Source of the DNA: Morganella morganii_D | Lineage (GTDB): Bacteria; Pseudomonadota; Gammaproteobacteria; Enterobacterales; Enterobacteriaceae | Direction: 5' to 3' | Assembly: GCA_044772875.1 (NCBI GenBank) | Contig: CP173058.1 | Span: 1,054,001-1,118,000 of the forward strand | DNA length: 64,000 bases | Shown: one piece after another, positions 9,586 to 17,534 of the stretch | How positions within the stretch are numbered: position 1 is the stretch's first letter | Layout of the letters: each line of letters starts with the position of its first letter | The notes under the pieces: generated by a model | Told to the model about the DNA's origin: nothing | What the model saw: only the letters and a program-made list of their open reading frames with translations | The model's database searches: none | Made by a program: the position numbers and the translations under genes

Positions 9586-9904
9586 CCTTCATCAGCAAAA
9601 ATAATTCCATAGCCTTGCGATAAAAATTATCATTGTAGTTTTCGCATCCGTCCCAAACGCTTATTTCAGGATGCCGTACGCAGCTAACCTGCCAAGCTAT
9701 CCCGTCATGTTCCAGTGATATGAGATTGTCTTTAATAATCGGCATTGATTGACTGGGGTTTAAGCAGGGGTTATAGATGACATGTCCACATATAACAACA
9801 ATTCTCATGCCATAATCAACTTCATACTTTAACTTCAATTTCTCAGCCACAGCCTTATTAATCTCAAAGTCTGATTTGTCACTATATTTGTTCATTGCTT
9901 TCAC
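9554..9904 (-). CDS. NinX-like protein (DUF2591)
   Basis: This 116-residue protein has the layout I associate with phage DUF2591/NinX proteins: an N-terminal YSDKSDFEINKAVAE, a central NPCLNPSQSMPII resembling the family's NPSDAWPII motif, and a C-terminal RKAMELFLLMKDAE. The function of the family is unknown. It lies in the leftward early operon between small genes and overlaps both neighbours. The family call rests on remembered motifs. Confidence 0.65.
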   Translation of the reverse strand: MKAMNKYSDKSDFEINKAVAEKLKLKYEVDYGMRIVVICGHVIYNPCLNPSQSMPIIKDNLISLEHDGIAWQVSCVRHPEISVWDGCENYNDNFYRKAMELFLLMKDAENENNNNS

Positions 9905-10112
9905 TCTCTAAATCACAAATAGCATCCATTACATCGGAGCCACGAATATCTTCAAATGCCACGCATGCCATATCAAAGACACGTCGCTCCATTGGGTGCG
10001 GTGACTTCCAGTATTCAAAGCCATCTCTTCGCACATATCCCATCATGTTGTAAAACTTGCCAGCCATTTTAATTGCGGCATCAACTAATTCTCTATTGGT
10101 CATAGTTTCCAT
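9882..10112 (-). CDS. Early phage protein of unknown function
   Basis: This 76-residue protein starts METMTNREL. The start at 10112 is preferred over an upstream ATG because GGAGGTGGTGC directly precedes it. It overlaps the NinX-like gene by 23 bases. No domain recognised. Confidence 0.55.
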   Translation of the reverse strand: METMTNRELVDAAIKMAGKFYNMMGYVRRDGFEYWKSPHPMERRVFDMACVAFEDIRGSDVMDAICDLESESNEQI

Positions 10113-10174
10113 GCACCACCTCCGCACACACTAATTCAACATTCCGCACAGCCCTTGCCTGCACTGCGCAGCTC

Positions 10175-11029
10175 TCACTGCAATAAACACAACTGACACT
10201 GACCTTCTGCAATATCCAGTTGGTCACGCTCATATTCATCTATTTTCTGATTTATTGTTTTTCTGCGGCACATTCCTTTTGTTGTTGAGTCAGGCCGGAA
10301 TTCGTGACGAATATAATTATTCTCCATTGCGATAATGCGTCCGAAATCTTCCGGGTATTTGTCGCGTAACATAATTAATTCAGAGCCGGTAAGGTGAGGG
10401 CAGCAGATACAGGATGATTTACCGGGATAATACAGGCCGACTTCCTCAACCGCTGATGATTCTCTCTCCCCAATATTCCAGTCGACGAGAGGAAATACCT
10501 GCACCCATTTATGTTCCGGCTTCCAGCGTTCGGCACGCTGCGGCTCATCGGCATTAATCCCGATAATACGCAGAATACTTCCGGTGTGAGAATCCAGCGG
10601 AACGCCTTTTTTCTCAACGCCCCATGCTTTTAAGCACTCCTGGTGGTTATGAAAATACTTATCGGCCGTCTCGACTTTAAATCGCAGTGAGCATGATTTG
10701 CTGCCGAACGCAGCAGGAGGAAGAGTGTTGTTTTTCTCCGCTGTTTCAATAACACTTAATGGCTCACCGTCCTTATCCCACTTTCTCAGAACAACGACTT
10801 TCGACCATTTCCTTTCATTGCACCAGCTTCTCAGCCAGCCAATAAAATTATAGGTATGCTCGAACTCAGAGCCGGTATCACAAAATACAATCTCATGCGG
10901 CTCATATCCGCGCTTATACATTTCAGCAATGAGCATTACCGTATCATCACCCATTCCGGCCATAATCACGCGGAATGAGGTAGCGAGCCATGCCTTTTCA
11001 AAAGGTGGCCTTTCATCAAATAAAACCAT
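10175..11029 (-). CDS. PAPS-reductase-like (adenylyl-binding) phage protein
   Basis: This 284-residue protein resembles the phosphoadenosine-phosphosulfate reductase / DndC superfamily, whose members bind adenylylated substrates through an SGGxDS loop. The expected position holds VIMAGMGDDT (residues 21-30), a degenerate loop, followed by FCDTGSEFEHTY (49-60), which fits the family's second motif. Cysteines 207, 209, 210, 254, 278 and 281 could bind a metal or iron-sulfur cluster (CICC, GMC, CQLC). It stands in the leftward early operon with ample space on both sides. In phages such proteins have been linked to DNA sulfur chemistry, nucleotide modification or host takeover. No substrate can be assigned here. 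Confidence 0.7.
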   Translation of the reverse strand: MVLFDERPPFEKAWLATSFRVIMAGMGDDTVMLIAEMYKRGYEPHEIVFCDTGSEFEHTYNFIGWLRSWCNERKWSKVVVLRKWDKDGEPLSVIETAEKNNTLPPAAFGSKSCSLRFKVETADKYFHNHQECLKAWGVEKKGVPLDSHTGSILRIIGINADEPQRAERWKPEHKWVQVFPLVDWNIGERESSAVEEVGLYYPGKSSCICCPHLTGSELIMLRDKYPEDFGRIIAMENNYIRHEFRPDSTTKGMCRRKTINQKIDEYERDQLDIAEGQCQLCLLQ

Positions 11030-11120
11030 ATTGATTATTCCTGAATTGTCAGAAGTGAATTGCAGGCACAGCAGAGCCGTGCATTACCAGCAGTAATACA
11101 AATCCGATTGTCATGGTTGG

Positions 11121-11624
11121 CTACTTTCCGGATATTAAATCAGCGCGGATATACAGTGTATCGGTTGGGTTTATTCTGTCTGAGCACCAGGTGGTAATAT
11201 CGTCACATGACGGGCAATCAGGGAATACAGGCTTACCTTCATCTTCCGGCTCTGGATCAACCTGTAACCATATTAATTCCGGCGCGGTAGGGCACTTAAT
11301 ATTATCCGGTAGTGATGGTACTAATTTATTAATATCGTCAAGCTGATGCCTTACCTTTGTGTGCGCATCGGCAAGACTTATTATTAAGGCTACCAGTAAT
11401 GCGCGTTCATGCTCTTTATCATCAAGCAATTTATGCCACTCAGCATCATCGTCACATGCTGCTTTAATTATATCGTCACACTCAGCGGCTCTGATTTGTG
11501 TGTTCTCTATATACTCACACAGTTCAATAACAACATCAGGCGCTAATTCAATGTCAGATATTCCGATACTTTCTTTCGCCTGCCGTTTTAATTCTTTCGC
11601 TAATTCTAATATTTTACTATCCAT
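11121..11624 (-). CDS. Ead/Ea22-like early phage protein
   Basis: This 167-residue acidic protein has an N-terminal helical part and a C-terminal PSCDDITTWCSDRINPTD segment followed by YIRADLI. Similar tails end many lambdoid Ead/Ea22-type early proteins. The ATG at 11624 follows GGAGGGG, and the codon before it is an in-frame GTG that could also be used. Function unknown. Confidence 0.55.
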   Translation of the reverse strand: MDSKILELAKELKRQAKESIGISDIELAPDVVIELCEYIENTQIRAAECDDIIKAACDDDAEWHKLLDDKEHERALLVALIISLADAHTKVRHQLDDINKLVPSLPDNIKCPTAPELIWLQVDPEPEDEGKPVFPDCPSCDDITTWCSDRINPTDTLYIRADLISGK

Positions 11625-11642
11625 CACCCCTCCTGAATCTGC

Positions 11643-11915
11643 TTAATCAATTTCACGCCCATTAACAGACTGGTAGTTAAAATGCCAGAACAGAAATTCA
11701 CGACCGCGCTTTGTCAGGCGTAACTTCTCCGTGATTAGTCCCATATTTACCAGTATGCGTTGTGCCGTATATCCGTTGTGATATCCAGCCATTACCTTCA
11801 GGCATCCATTTCCTACGATATCGCGGTAATTTGTATGCCCGAAATTAGTCCCTTCAAAATGCCTGGCGATATACTCATCCGTGATATCTGCGATTAAGTC
11901 GATTGGTCGCGACAT
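11643..11915 (-). CDS. Early phage protein of unknown function
   Basis: This 90-residue protein (MSRPIDLIAD...) has a winged-helix look: a helical region followed by RILVNMGLITEKLRLTKRGREFLFW. AGGGGTG precedes the ATG at 11915, with a GTG alternative two codons upstream. It lies just downstream of the ASCH gene in the leftward operon. Confidence 0.5.
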   Translation of the reverse strand: MSRPIDLIADITDEYIARHFEGTNFGHTNYRDIVGNGCLKVMAGYHNGYTAQRILVNMGLITEKLRLTKRGREFLFWHFNYQSVNGREID

Positions 11916-11917
11916 AT

Positions 11918-12382
11918 TCACCCCTGAATCTGCTTAAATTCGATAACCCATACCCACGGGTTGGTCAGCCAGTTTCCTCTTCCGTAGATTGATGACCAGA
12001 TATCCGCAAAAACTTCGAAGCCGTAGTGGGCCGGTTTGAAATCATAAAGCCCGCGTCCAATCTCTTTGCAAATGTCGCCCAGGGTAATATCCTGCACCTG
12101 CTGCAACCAGACATCGACAATCTCAATTTTACCTTTGATATTGCCGTCTTTGTCTGCGAACGGGATTTTTTTATCAACCAGCACATACGGAAAGTTTCGC
12201 TCTAAACTGTGACCTGGTGCGACAGTTACACGCTTGATACCTTTACTCCAGCCCGCGCCAAAGACCTCATAGAAGTTTCCGTTTAATACCGGCTGAGGCT
12301 TCATCAGTCTCCGCGTCTGCGTCTTCCTGCCGTCAATAACAGCCGCTAACATTTCGTCGCTGAATTTGATTCTGTCTTTCAT
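11918..12382 (-). CDS. ASCH-domain protein
   Basis: This 154-residue protein begins IKFSDEMLAAVIDGRKTQTR and later reads RRLMKPQP and NPWVWVIEF, the hallmarks of phage ASCH-domain proteins. ASCH domains are beta-barrels related to PUA RNA-binding domains, and some are nucleases or bind modified bases. The DGRKTQTR segment is the most conserved part of the family. Start at 12382 by spacing from AGAGGA; an ATG two codons upstream is possible. It sits in the early left operon near the recombination genes. Exact activity unknown. Confidence 0.75.
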   Translation of the reverse strand: MKDRIKFSDEMLAAVIDGRKTQTRRLMKPQPVLNGNFYEVFGAGWSKGIKRVTVAPGHSLERNFPYVLVDKKIPFADKDGNIKGKIEIVDVWLQQVQDITLGDICKEIGRGLYDFKPAHYGFEVFADIWSSIYGRGNWLTNPWVWVIEFKQIQG

Positions 12383-12423
12383 ATTCATTCCTCTGTTATC
12401 AGCATCCCTGCTGGTTGATGCAG

Positions 12424-12615
12424 TTATATTTCAACTGCCCCCTCATCAGGATATTCAGTGCAATAAAAGATTGTTGTGCTTCTGTTTTCGCTTTCAACAT
12501 AGAAGTCAGTCTGCAAAGTAAATTCAGTTTCCATGTCAACTTCCGGTGCTCTTACGGTCATTCCTGCAAAGTCAGCCATCATTCTGATCTGCTCTGCTGT
12601 CAGAGTAATTTCCAT
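12424..12615 (-). CDS. Small acidic early protein of unknown function
   Basis: This 63-residue protein (MEITLTAEQIRMMADFAG...) is acidic and follows AAGGAGAG. The second of two adjacent ATGs gives the better ribosome-site spacing. It lies between the exonuclease and ASCH genes. Confidence 0.5.
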   Translation of the reverse strand: MEITLTAEQIRMMADFAGMTVRAPEVDMETEFTLQTDFYVESENRSTTIFYCTEYPDEGAVEI

Positions 12616-12672
12616 CATCTCTCCTTATCTCAGCATCCCTGCATTACGCTTCATCCTGAAACGGTGGGGTTA

Positions 12673-13371
12673 TTAAAGCTGAAATCCTTTCCACTGATTA
12701 CCGTACTCAATGCCGAGTGTGTTTAAAGCAGCATCCATTGCCTCAATAAACTCCGGTATCTGCTGGTCGAATTCCTGCATCATTTTTTCGTCACGCTCTA
12801 CCGGGATGTGGACAATTTCTTTTCCTCCCGGCATGCGCGGGTCGTAGTTTGCGAAGTGCCAGACATCCTTTCCGGTGATCCACATTGAATATTGAACCTG
12901 AGCGGTGTATTCCCTTTTCATGGCCTTAATTCCGTTTAAAGCCAGGTCGATAAAGACTTCTGTTGTCTTGGGGCATTTAAGCTCAAGACCAGCGCCGTCA
13001 CTGCAAATTCCGTCAGGAGAGCAGGCCGTCCGCAGTGATTCATCCCTGAAAATTATCGGGTCTTCCGTGACCGTCAGGCCGCTGTAAAACTCGAATGTCA
13101 TTCGTGCTTCGAGCTCGTAATCCTTTCCCCACTCCAGTGAACGGGCGTTAACATCCTTGCTCACGCCGGTGCAGACTTCACCGATAAGCGTATTGAAATA
13201 TGTCTTTTTGGTGTCGCTCCATGTCGTTCCTGAGCGGGGTTTTGTGAGCACTTTCCAAACCTCTGAGGCTGTGATCGCCCCGAGACGCAGCGACATCCAT
13301 TCTTCGCTTCCCTGCGATATTTTTGATAAATCGATGCCGGTTTTGCTGAGAATGATGTCGTTACTGATCAT
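12673..13371 (-). CDS. YqaJ-type viral exonuclease
   Basis: This 232-residue PD-(D/E)XK nuclease belongs to the lambda Exo/YqaJ group, which resects double-strand ends 5' to 3'. Visible motifs are SQGSEEWMSLRLGAITASE near residue 20 and the catalytic SPDG (about 118-121) and GLELKCP (about 128-134). It is the partner of the RecT annealase encoded directly upstream; the recT stop and this start overlap. Together they form a two-component homologous recombination module that P22 replaces with Erf. Early expression from the left promoter is expected. Confidence 0.9.
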   Translation of the reverse strand: MISNDIILSKTGIDLSKISQGSEEWMSLRLGAITASEVWKVLTKPRSGTTWSDTKKTYFNTLIGEVCTGVSKDVNARSLEWGKDYELEARMTFEFYSGLTVTEDPIIFRDESLRTACSPDGICSDGAGLELKCPKTTEVFIDLALNGIKAMKREYTAQVQYSMWITGKDVWHFANYDPRMPGGKEIVHIPVERDEKMMQEFDQQIPEFIEAMDAALNTLGIEYGNQWKGFQL

Positions 13372-14294
13372 TATTCGCCTGCCTTTTTCCTGAGCATGTC
13401 GATGATGGCGTTGGCCTCAAATACGGTGAGTTGTTCCGGGTGTGATATGGGGCGGTTGAATTTTTTGCTGATGAATTCGAGGAATTTATCGCTCCATTCA
13501 CCATCAACCTTAATCATCAGATCAGCTATATCCTGTAACTGATTTTCTCCCGCCGGTGTAACATCACGCTCCTGTGATTGCTCACCTTTAAAATCGATAC
13601 CCTCGCCGGATTCTGTGTTCACATAATCGATGGCCTGATCAAGCCGTTCGCGGCGAGGCCAGTATTTAGCCGCCTGCTTCACGACTGTTTTCAGTATCAT
13701 CTGTTCTTCATCAGTTACCCACGGGCAGGACTTTTGTTTTGATTTCCATGCTTTCCAGGCTGATGAGCGGTCACGGATTGCATAGATATCAGCAATCGGC
13801 ATTGTGTGTGTCAGGTAATCGCCGTCATCTGTTTTCACCACGACATACGCACCGACAATATCACCGCGTTCTTCTGCCGGTGCGAAAGCGTTGTACTCAT
13901 GGCGAGGAGCGGTATCGATAGATGTGAGCTGGAAGTTATCGTTTTTGCGGACAATACTGGACTGGCACCACTTTATTGCGCCTGATTGCTGTGCAATGTG
14001 CATCAGTCCCATGTAGCTGATATCGAGGCAAACCTTTCTATCTCGCGGAACAAGATAAGCCAGCTTCTGTGCCGGATTCAGGCTGATGCCGATAGCGGCA
14101 ATATTCATCACTGCGCTGCGTACCGAAACGAGATTGCTCACGGCCACATTTGCCAGGTAATCGTTATTGGCAAATATTTGCATAGCGAACTCAGATTCCC
14201 TTTTGAATGCTATGCTCGGTTCACTGCAAACCTGCTCAAAGTCCGTTTTGAGCGGGTTTATTGTTTCGTACACTTTTTGTATTGTGGTACTCAT
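13371..14294 (-). CDS. recT: RecT family single-strand annealing protein
   Basis: This 307-residue protein is the RecT/Redbeta-type annealase that pairs the single strands produced by the neighbouring exonuclease. The characteristic core is visible: NVAVSNLVSVRSAVMNIAAI, GISLNPAQKLAYLVPR and CLDISYMGLMHIAQQSG. The C-terminus is variable and charged. A GGAGAG precedes the ATG. The gene touches the exonuclease start and the upstream gene's stop, so the set is translationally coupled. It resembles the Rac prophage RecT more than lambda Bet. Confidence 0.93.
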   Translation of the reverse strand: MSTTIQKVYETINPLKTDFEQVCSEPSIAFKRESEFAMQIFANNDYLANVAVSNLVSVRSAVMNIAAIGISLNPAQKLAYLVPRDRKVCLDISYMGLMHIAQQSGAIKWCQSSIVRKNDNFQLTSIDTAPRHEYNAFAPAEERGDIVGAYVVVKTDDGDYLTHTMPIADIYAIRDRSSAWKAWKSKQKSCPWVTDEEQMILKTVVKQAAKYWPRRERLDQAIDYVNTESGEGIDFKGEQSQERDVTPAGENQLQDIADLMIKVDGEWSDKFLEFISKKFNRPISHPEQLTVFEANAIIDMLRKKAGE

Positions 14295-14533
14295 TGCTCT
14301 CTCCAGATGAGGTACGCATTCCGAATCCCTTCGAGTAATGCATCCAGTGATTTGCCATTATTGATGAAGATAGGATCCATTATCTTTTCCATTTCCGGCG
14401 ATAAGATATGCTCTGGAAGTCCATCCATGAACTCGTCAGCATCCATACACAGAGCATCGTTTACGGCATCCTGCCATGCTGCATGCTCCAGCCGCCGCTC
14501 TTCCTGAGCATCCTGTGCTGCGTATGCGTTCAT
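14291..14533 (-). CDS. Early phage protein of unknown function
   Basis: This 80-residue protein begins MNAYAAQDAQEERRLEHAAW and overlaps recT by 4 bases (ATGA). Proteins of this type often precede recT or bet in lambdoid phages. No domain assigned. Confidence 0.6.
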   Translation of the reverse strand: MNAYAAQDAQEERRLEHAAWQDAVNDALCMDADEFMDGLPEHILSPEMEKIMDPIFINNGKSLDALLEGIRNAYLIWREQ

Positions 14534-14802
14534 GCTGCGCTCCTTCCTGACAGTGCTGCCAGAACATCCTTGTCTTTCCCTGCTTTCCGTAGCATGTCGG
14601 CGATAACATCCGGATCCGTCCGTGAAATGCCGTGTTCGATTAACTCATCGAAATTCCGGTCAACGACTTTTGCCAGCGCTTCCATGCTCCCGGCGGTAAC
14701 ACTCAGTCCGCAGCTTTCATCAAAGTGAATTTCCTGTTCTCTGTCGGTGTTTGTGCGTGAATGAAGTGATGAGCGATAACTTACTGTTAAGTCCTGGTAC
14801 AT
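14530..14802 (-). CDS. Early phage protein of unknown function
   Basis: This 90-residue acidic protein overlaps the following gene by 4 bases. It ends IADMLRKAGKDKDVLAAL. No domain recognised; probably part of the coupled recombination set. Confidence 0.55.
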   Translation of the reverse strand: MYQDLTVSYRSSLHSRTNTDREQEIHFDESCGLSVTAGSMEALAKVVDRNFDELIEHGISRTDPDVIADMLRKAGKDKDVLAALSGRSAA

Positions 14803-14811
14803 AAATCCCCC

Positions 14812-14943
14812 TCATCTGGCGAACAACAGAACAACCGTCAGCGCCAGAAATGTAATTAACACCGGCTTTAAGCCTGATTTTTTACGTGCGAAACTCTCAC
14901 TACAAAGCTTGTAGCGATGCTCTTGCTGTTTAAGCATGTCCAT
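14812..14943 (-). CDS. 43-residue membrane peptide
   Basis: This small reading frame begins MDMLKQQEHRYK, has a basic stretch (FARKKSGLK) and then a hydrophobic C-terminal segment PVLITFLALTVVLLF. AGGT lies upstream of the ATG. It ends 9 bp before the next gene of the operon. The layout fits a single-span membrane peptide with a cytoplasmic N-terminus. Early lambdoid operons often encode short inhibitory membrane peptides, but no homologue is recognised here. Confidence 0.5.
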   Translation of the reverse strand: MDMLKQQEHRYKLCSESFARKKSGLKPVLITFLALTVVLLFAR

Positions 14944-14983
14944 GTTGTTTACCTGCTGATATCCCGGGGTGGGATAGGGTGGG

Positions 14984-15385
14984 TTACTTCTGTGTGAAAG
15001 AGAGTATGGCGGCTATGTGGGCTTCTGCTGCTTCTTGGGTTAAGTGAATGAGACCGCGCTCAATCCAGCAGTAAATCTCCTGATCAGAGCCTGTCCATAC
15101 GTGAGGGCATGCGCCGTATTCAAGAGTAATAACCCAATACCTATCCCCGACCTCCGGTGGCTCCCGCACCGGCTCCTGAACCTGATGCCCGTTAATGTCG
15201 ATGTAGCGAGGTTTCAGCCGGTATTCACTGTTCATATTGAAGATGAATGCCCCGTGCGGTTCCATCCATCGGTTCGTCTCTGGTGCTGTAAGGCAGCGCA
15301 CCTCAAAGTGTTTCCACCACTCTTTATCCGTCTTTGCTATCTCTGCTGCCTTAGCCATAAGGTCAGCATGTGGATGCCCTGACAT
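14984..15385 (-). CDS. Conserved phage protein of unknown function
   Basis: This 133-residue protein has the segments DINGHQVQEPVREPPEVGDRY and GLIHLTQEAAEAHIAAIL, a pattern common in enterobacterial prophage early proteins whose role is unknown. It lies 2 bp downstream of the next gene and is probably coupled to it. Confidence 0.65.
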   Translation of the reverse strand: MSGHPHADLMAKAAEIAKTDKEWWKHFEVRCLTAPETNRWMEPHGAFIFNMNSEYRLKPRYIDINGHQVQEPVREPPEVGDRYWVITLEYGACPHVWTGSDQEIYCWIERGLIHLTQEAAEAHIAAILSFTQK

Positions 15386-15387
15386 TG

Positions 15388-15633
15388 TTACTTCTCCCTT
15401 GCTCTGAGCATTGCGTCTGCCATGCGGTAATATATTTTTGCAGCGTTAACTAGCTGCTCGTCATTGCAATTTGCAAAGTAACCAACTTCTGAGTTTTGAT
15501 TTGTCCAATCACCTTGCATAGCCTTGGCTGCGAAGTAGTCGCGCAGCGTCATACCTGGGTCGATACTCCAATCTGAGTTGTAGGCAACACTGCCAAGCAT
15601 TGGAAACGCCGAGCCACCTGTTTTATCTGTCAT
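15388..15633 (-). CDS. Conserved phage protein of unknown function
   Basis: This 81-residue protein contains PGMTLRDYFAAKAMQGD and a C-terminal YRMADAMLRARE, a widespread small lambdoid protein type with no known role. GGAGGAAG precedes the ATG. Its stop is 2 bp from the next start. Confidence 0.65.
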   Translation of the reverse strand: MTDKTGGSAFPMLGSVAYNSDWSIDPGMTLRDYFAAKAMQGDWTNQNSEVGYFANCNDEQLVNAAKIYYRMADAMLRAREK

Positions 15634-15660
15634 ACTTCCTCCTATGCACTTCCCTGTTTG

Positions 15661-16596
15661 TTATTCGTCGCCTGCTTCAGGTTCATTAATCCATTCCGGA
15701 CGCTCACCCCTGCCGAGATAAAAATCAATGATATCCAGCAGGCGCGGGAAGAATTTCAGCGCTCTGCGTCCGTCCATTTCTGCAATCTCGCGCTTACTGA
15801 ACTTGCGCCATGCGTCGACGGGGTGATTCTGACACCCAGCACGGACATATTCGCCATTGGTGATTGTTACTGCGTACTCTTCACCGAAGATAATGAAAGT
15901 GCGATCAGGCAGGTCGGCACGTCTCAGGTCGGCATCGCTCAGGTTGGCACCGCTCAGGTTGGCATCGCTCAGGTTGGCATCGCTCAGGTTGGCACGTCTC
16001 AGGTCGGCACGTCTCAGGTCGGCACGTCTCAGGTCGGCATCGCTCAGGTTGGCATCGCTCAGGTTGGCACCGCTCAGGTTGGCATCGCTCAGGTTGGCAC
16101 GTCTCAGGTCGGCACGTCTCAGGTCGGCATCGCTCAGGTTGGCACCGCTCAGGTTGGCATCGCTCAGGTTGGCATCGCTCAGGTTGGCACGTCTCAGGTC
16201 GGCACGTCTCAGGTCGGCACGTCTCAGGTCGGCATCGCTCAGGTTGGCATCGCTCAGGTTGGCACCGCTCAGGTTGGCATCGCTCAGGTTGGCACGTCTC
16301 AGGTCGGCACGTCTCAGGTCGGCACGTCTCAGGTCGGCATCGCTCAGGTTGGCACCGCTCAGGTTGGCATCGCTCAGGTTGGCACGTCTCAGGTCGGCAT
16401 CGCTCAGGTTGGCACGTCTCAGGTCGGCACGTCTCAGGTCGGCACGTCTCAGGTCGGCATCGCTCAGGTTGGCACCGCTCAGGTTGGCATCGCTCAGGTT
16501 GGCACCGCTCAGGTTGGCTCTTGATCCGCGTTCGCCAAACGATGATAAATACACCTGATGTTCATCAAGAATCTTTTTTAAATCTTCACTGTTCAT
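15661..16596 (-). CDS. Pentapeptide-repeat protein
   Basis: This 311-residue protein has a short N-terminus (MNSEDLKKILDEHQVYLSSF), then 40 perfect pentapeptides of only three kinds (ADLRR, ANLSD, ANLSG) and one imperfect unit, then an unrelated C-terminal domain of about 85 residues (IIFGEEYAVTITNGEYV...DAWRKF...). Repeats of the A(D/N)LXX type fold into a right-handed beta-helix, which in some proteins mimics DNA. The start at 16596 follows CAGGAAATTAAAC; an in-frame upstream extension to 16635 is less likely. It lies in the leftward early operon. The coding repeat is a nearly perfect DNA tandem array, so the length probably varies among relatives. Confidence 0.9.
   Translation of the reverse strand: MNSEDLKKILDEHQVYLSSFGERGSRANLSGANLSDANLSGANLSDADLRRADLRRADLRRANLSDADLRRANLSDANLSGANLSDADLRRADLRRADLRRANLSDANLSGANLSDANLSDADLRRADLRRADLRRANLSDANLSDANLSGANLSDADLRRADLRRANLSDANLSGANLSDANLSDADLRRADLRRADLRRANLSDANLSDANLSGANLSDADLRRADLPDRTFIIFGEEYAVTITNGEYVRAGCQNHPVDAWRKFSKREIAEMDGRRALKFFPRLLDIIDFYLGRGERPEWINEPEAGDE
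15919..16518 (-). repeat. Tandem array of forty 15-bp units
   Basis: Forty consecutive 15-base units without a single indel encode the pentapeptides. Each of the three unit types is spelled with one fixed set of codons. A higher-order repeat of 13 units (195 bp) is visible: units at 16099-16293 and at 15904-16098 follow the same order, except for the last unit. This points to recent expansion by slippage or recombination. Confidence 0.95.
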
Positions 16597-16674
16597 GTTT
16601 AATTTCCTGAAATTTAGGTAATAAAAAAGACCCATGTGGGTCTGCCTGCACGTCCCTGTGCTACGTGATGTCCG

Positions 16675-17244
16675 TTACTTTGATTCGATCGCTTTACTAT
16701 CGCGGGCTGCGATAACAACCATTTCAGCGAATTTGTCAGAAACATTTTTACGGATACCGGCGTTAACGGCGTTGACAATCGCAGTGTCGATTTCCTTCTG
16801 AAGAGGCTTGATTCTCTCCTGAACCAACTCCTGAATTAAATTTCCTGTCAGATACTTAATTAACGGCGTGCCGCCATAACTATCAGTTGTGAAATTACCT
16901 TTTGAATCGACTTTCTTTTCAAGTGTCTGATCAAAACTGCGTTTAACCATATCAGTGATAGATATCTGCTCTTTTACATCACCCCACTTATCAGTAACCG
17001 TGACTTCTTTCATGAGCCAATCGTTGGCGAACTGAACGGCCTTTTGATTTATTGCCTGGCGAGCTGACGTAATTGATTCAGCAATAGCCTTATCTATTTG
17101 CTCACTTGCCTCTTTCTCTACTTTTGCAAGGCAATCCCTGGAGATAGCTTTTTTTACACCGTTAATAATTTCATGCTTAACTTCTGCATCTATGTCGCCA
17201 TCTTCGCCGAGCCAGTCGAGTTCTACTGTGATATTTAATTTCAT
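16675..17244 (-). CDS. Phage protein of unknown function, helical
   Basis: This 189-residue mostly helical protein begins MKLNITVELDWLGEDGDIDA and holds long amphipathic stretches rich in E, K and A. AAAGGG precedes the start. It lies between the pentapeptide gene and the structured leader. No family recognised. Confidence 0.6.
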   Translation of the reverse strand: MKLNITVELDWLGEDGDIDAEVKHEIINGVKKAISRDCLAKVEKEASEQIDKAIAESITSARQAINQKAVQFANDWLMKEVTVTDKWGDVKEQISITDMVKRSFDQTLEKKVDSKGNFTTDSYGGTPLIKYLTGNLIQELVQERIKPLQKEIDTAIVNAVNAGIRKNVSDKFAEMVVIAARDSKAIESK

Positions 17245-17284
17245 GTTGTTGCCCTTTATTCCGTTATCCCCGCTGCGGGGTGTT

Positions 17285-17434
17285 AGTCAGTATTGGTGAT
17301 TGGTGGCAGGTGCTGAAATTCCTGCTTTTGCCGCGGCGCTTATTAAGCGTATCCCGCCCCGTTCCTTACCTTGGCAATAGGTGGCACTCGGGTTTGCGCA
17401 TCAGCCTACGCATTCACCAATCCCAATACTGACT
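17285..17434. repeat. Long inverted repeat in the left leader
   Basis: Arms of about 20 bp (17285-17305 and 17415-17434, one small gap) enclose about 110 bp with further small hairpins such as GCGCTTATTAAGCG. Together with flanking sequence this gene-free stretch of 290 bp (17245-17534) could fold as a structured RNA. No known RNA family is recognised. Confidence 0.6.
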
Positions 17435-17534
17435 GGATGCCTGCTTTTAACCACATCAGGCGAGGTGGTTCCGTCGTGCCCCCACAACAGAAAACAGTTA
17501 TAATTAACTCACCCCCACAATATGGAAGTTAATT

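Noticed and set aside
15919..16518. CRISPR-like array
   Set aside because: The units are contiguous 15-mers without spacers and are in-frame coding repeats.
15658..16524. Long plus-strand frame across the pentapeptide array (QVGTS/QVGIA repeats)
   Set aside because: It is the shadow of the 15-bp repeats, which lack stops in several frames. The reverse-strand frame has the ribosome site and a recognised repeat family.
15857..16558. Second plus-strand frame across the same array (arginine/leucine-rich)
   Set aside because: Same reason: no ribosome site, no non-repeat domain, opposite to the operon.
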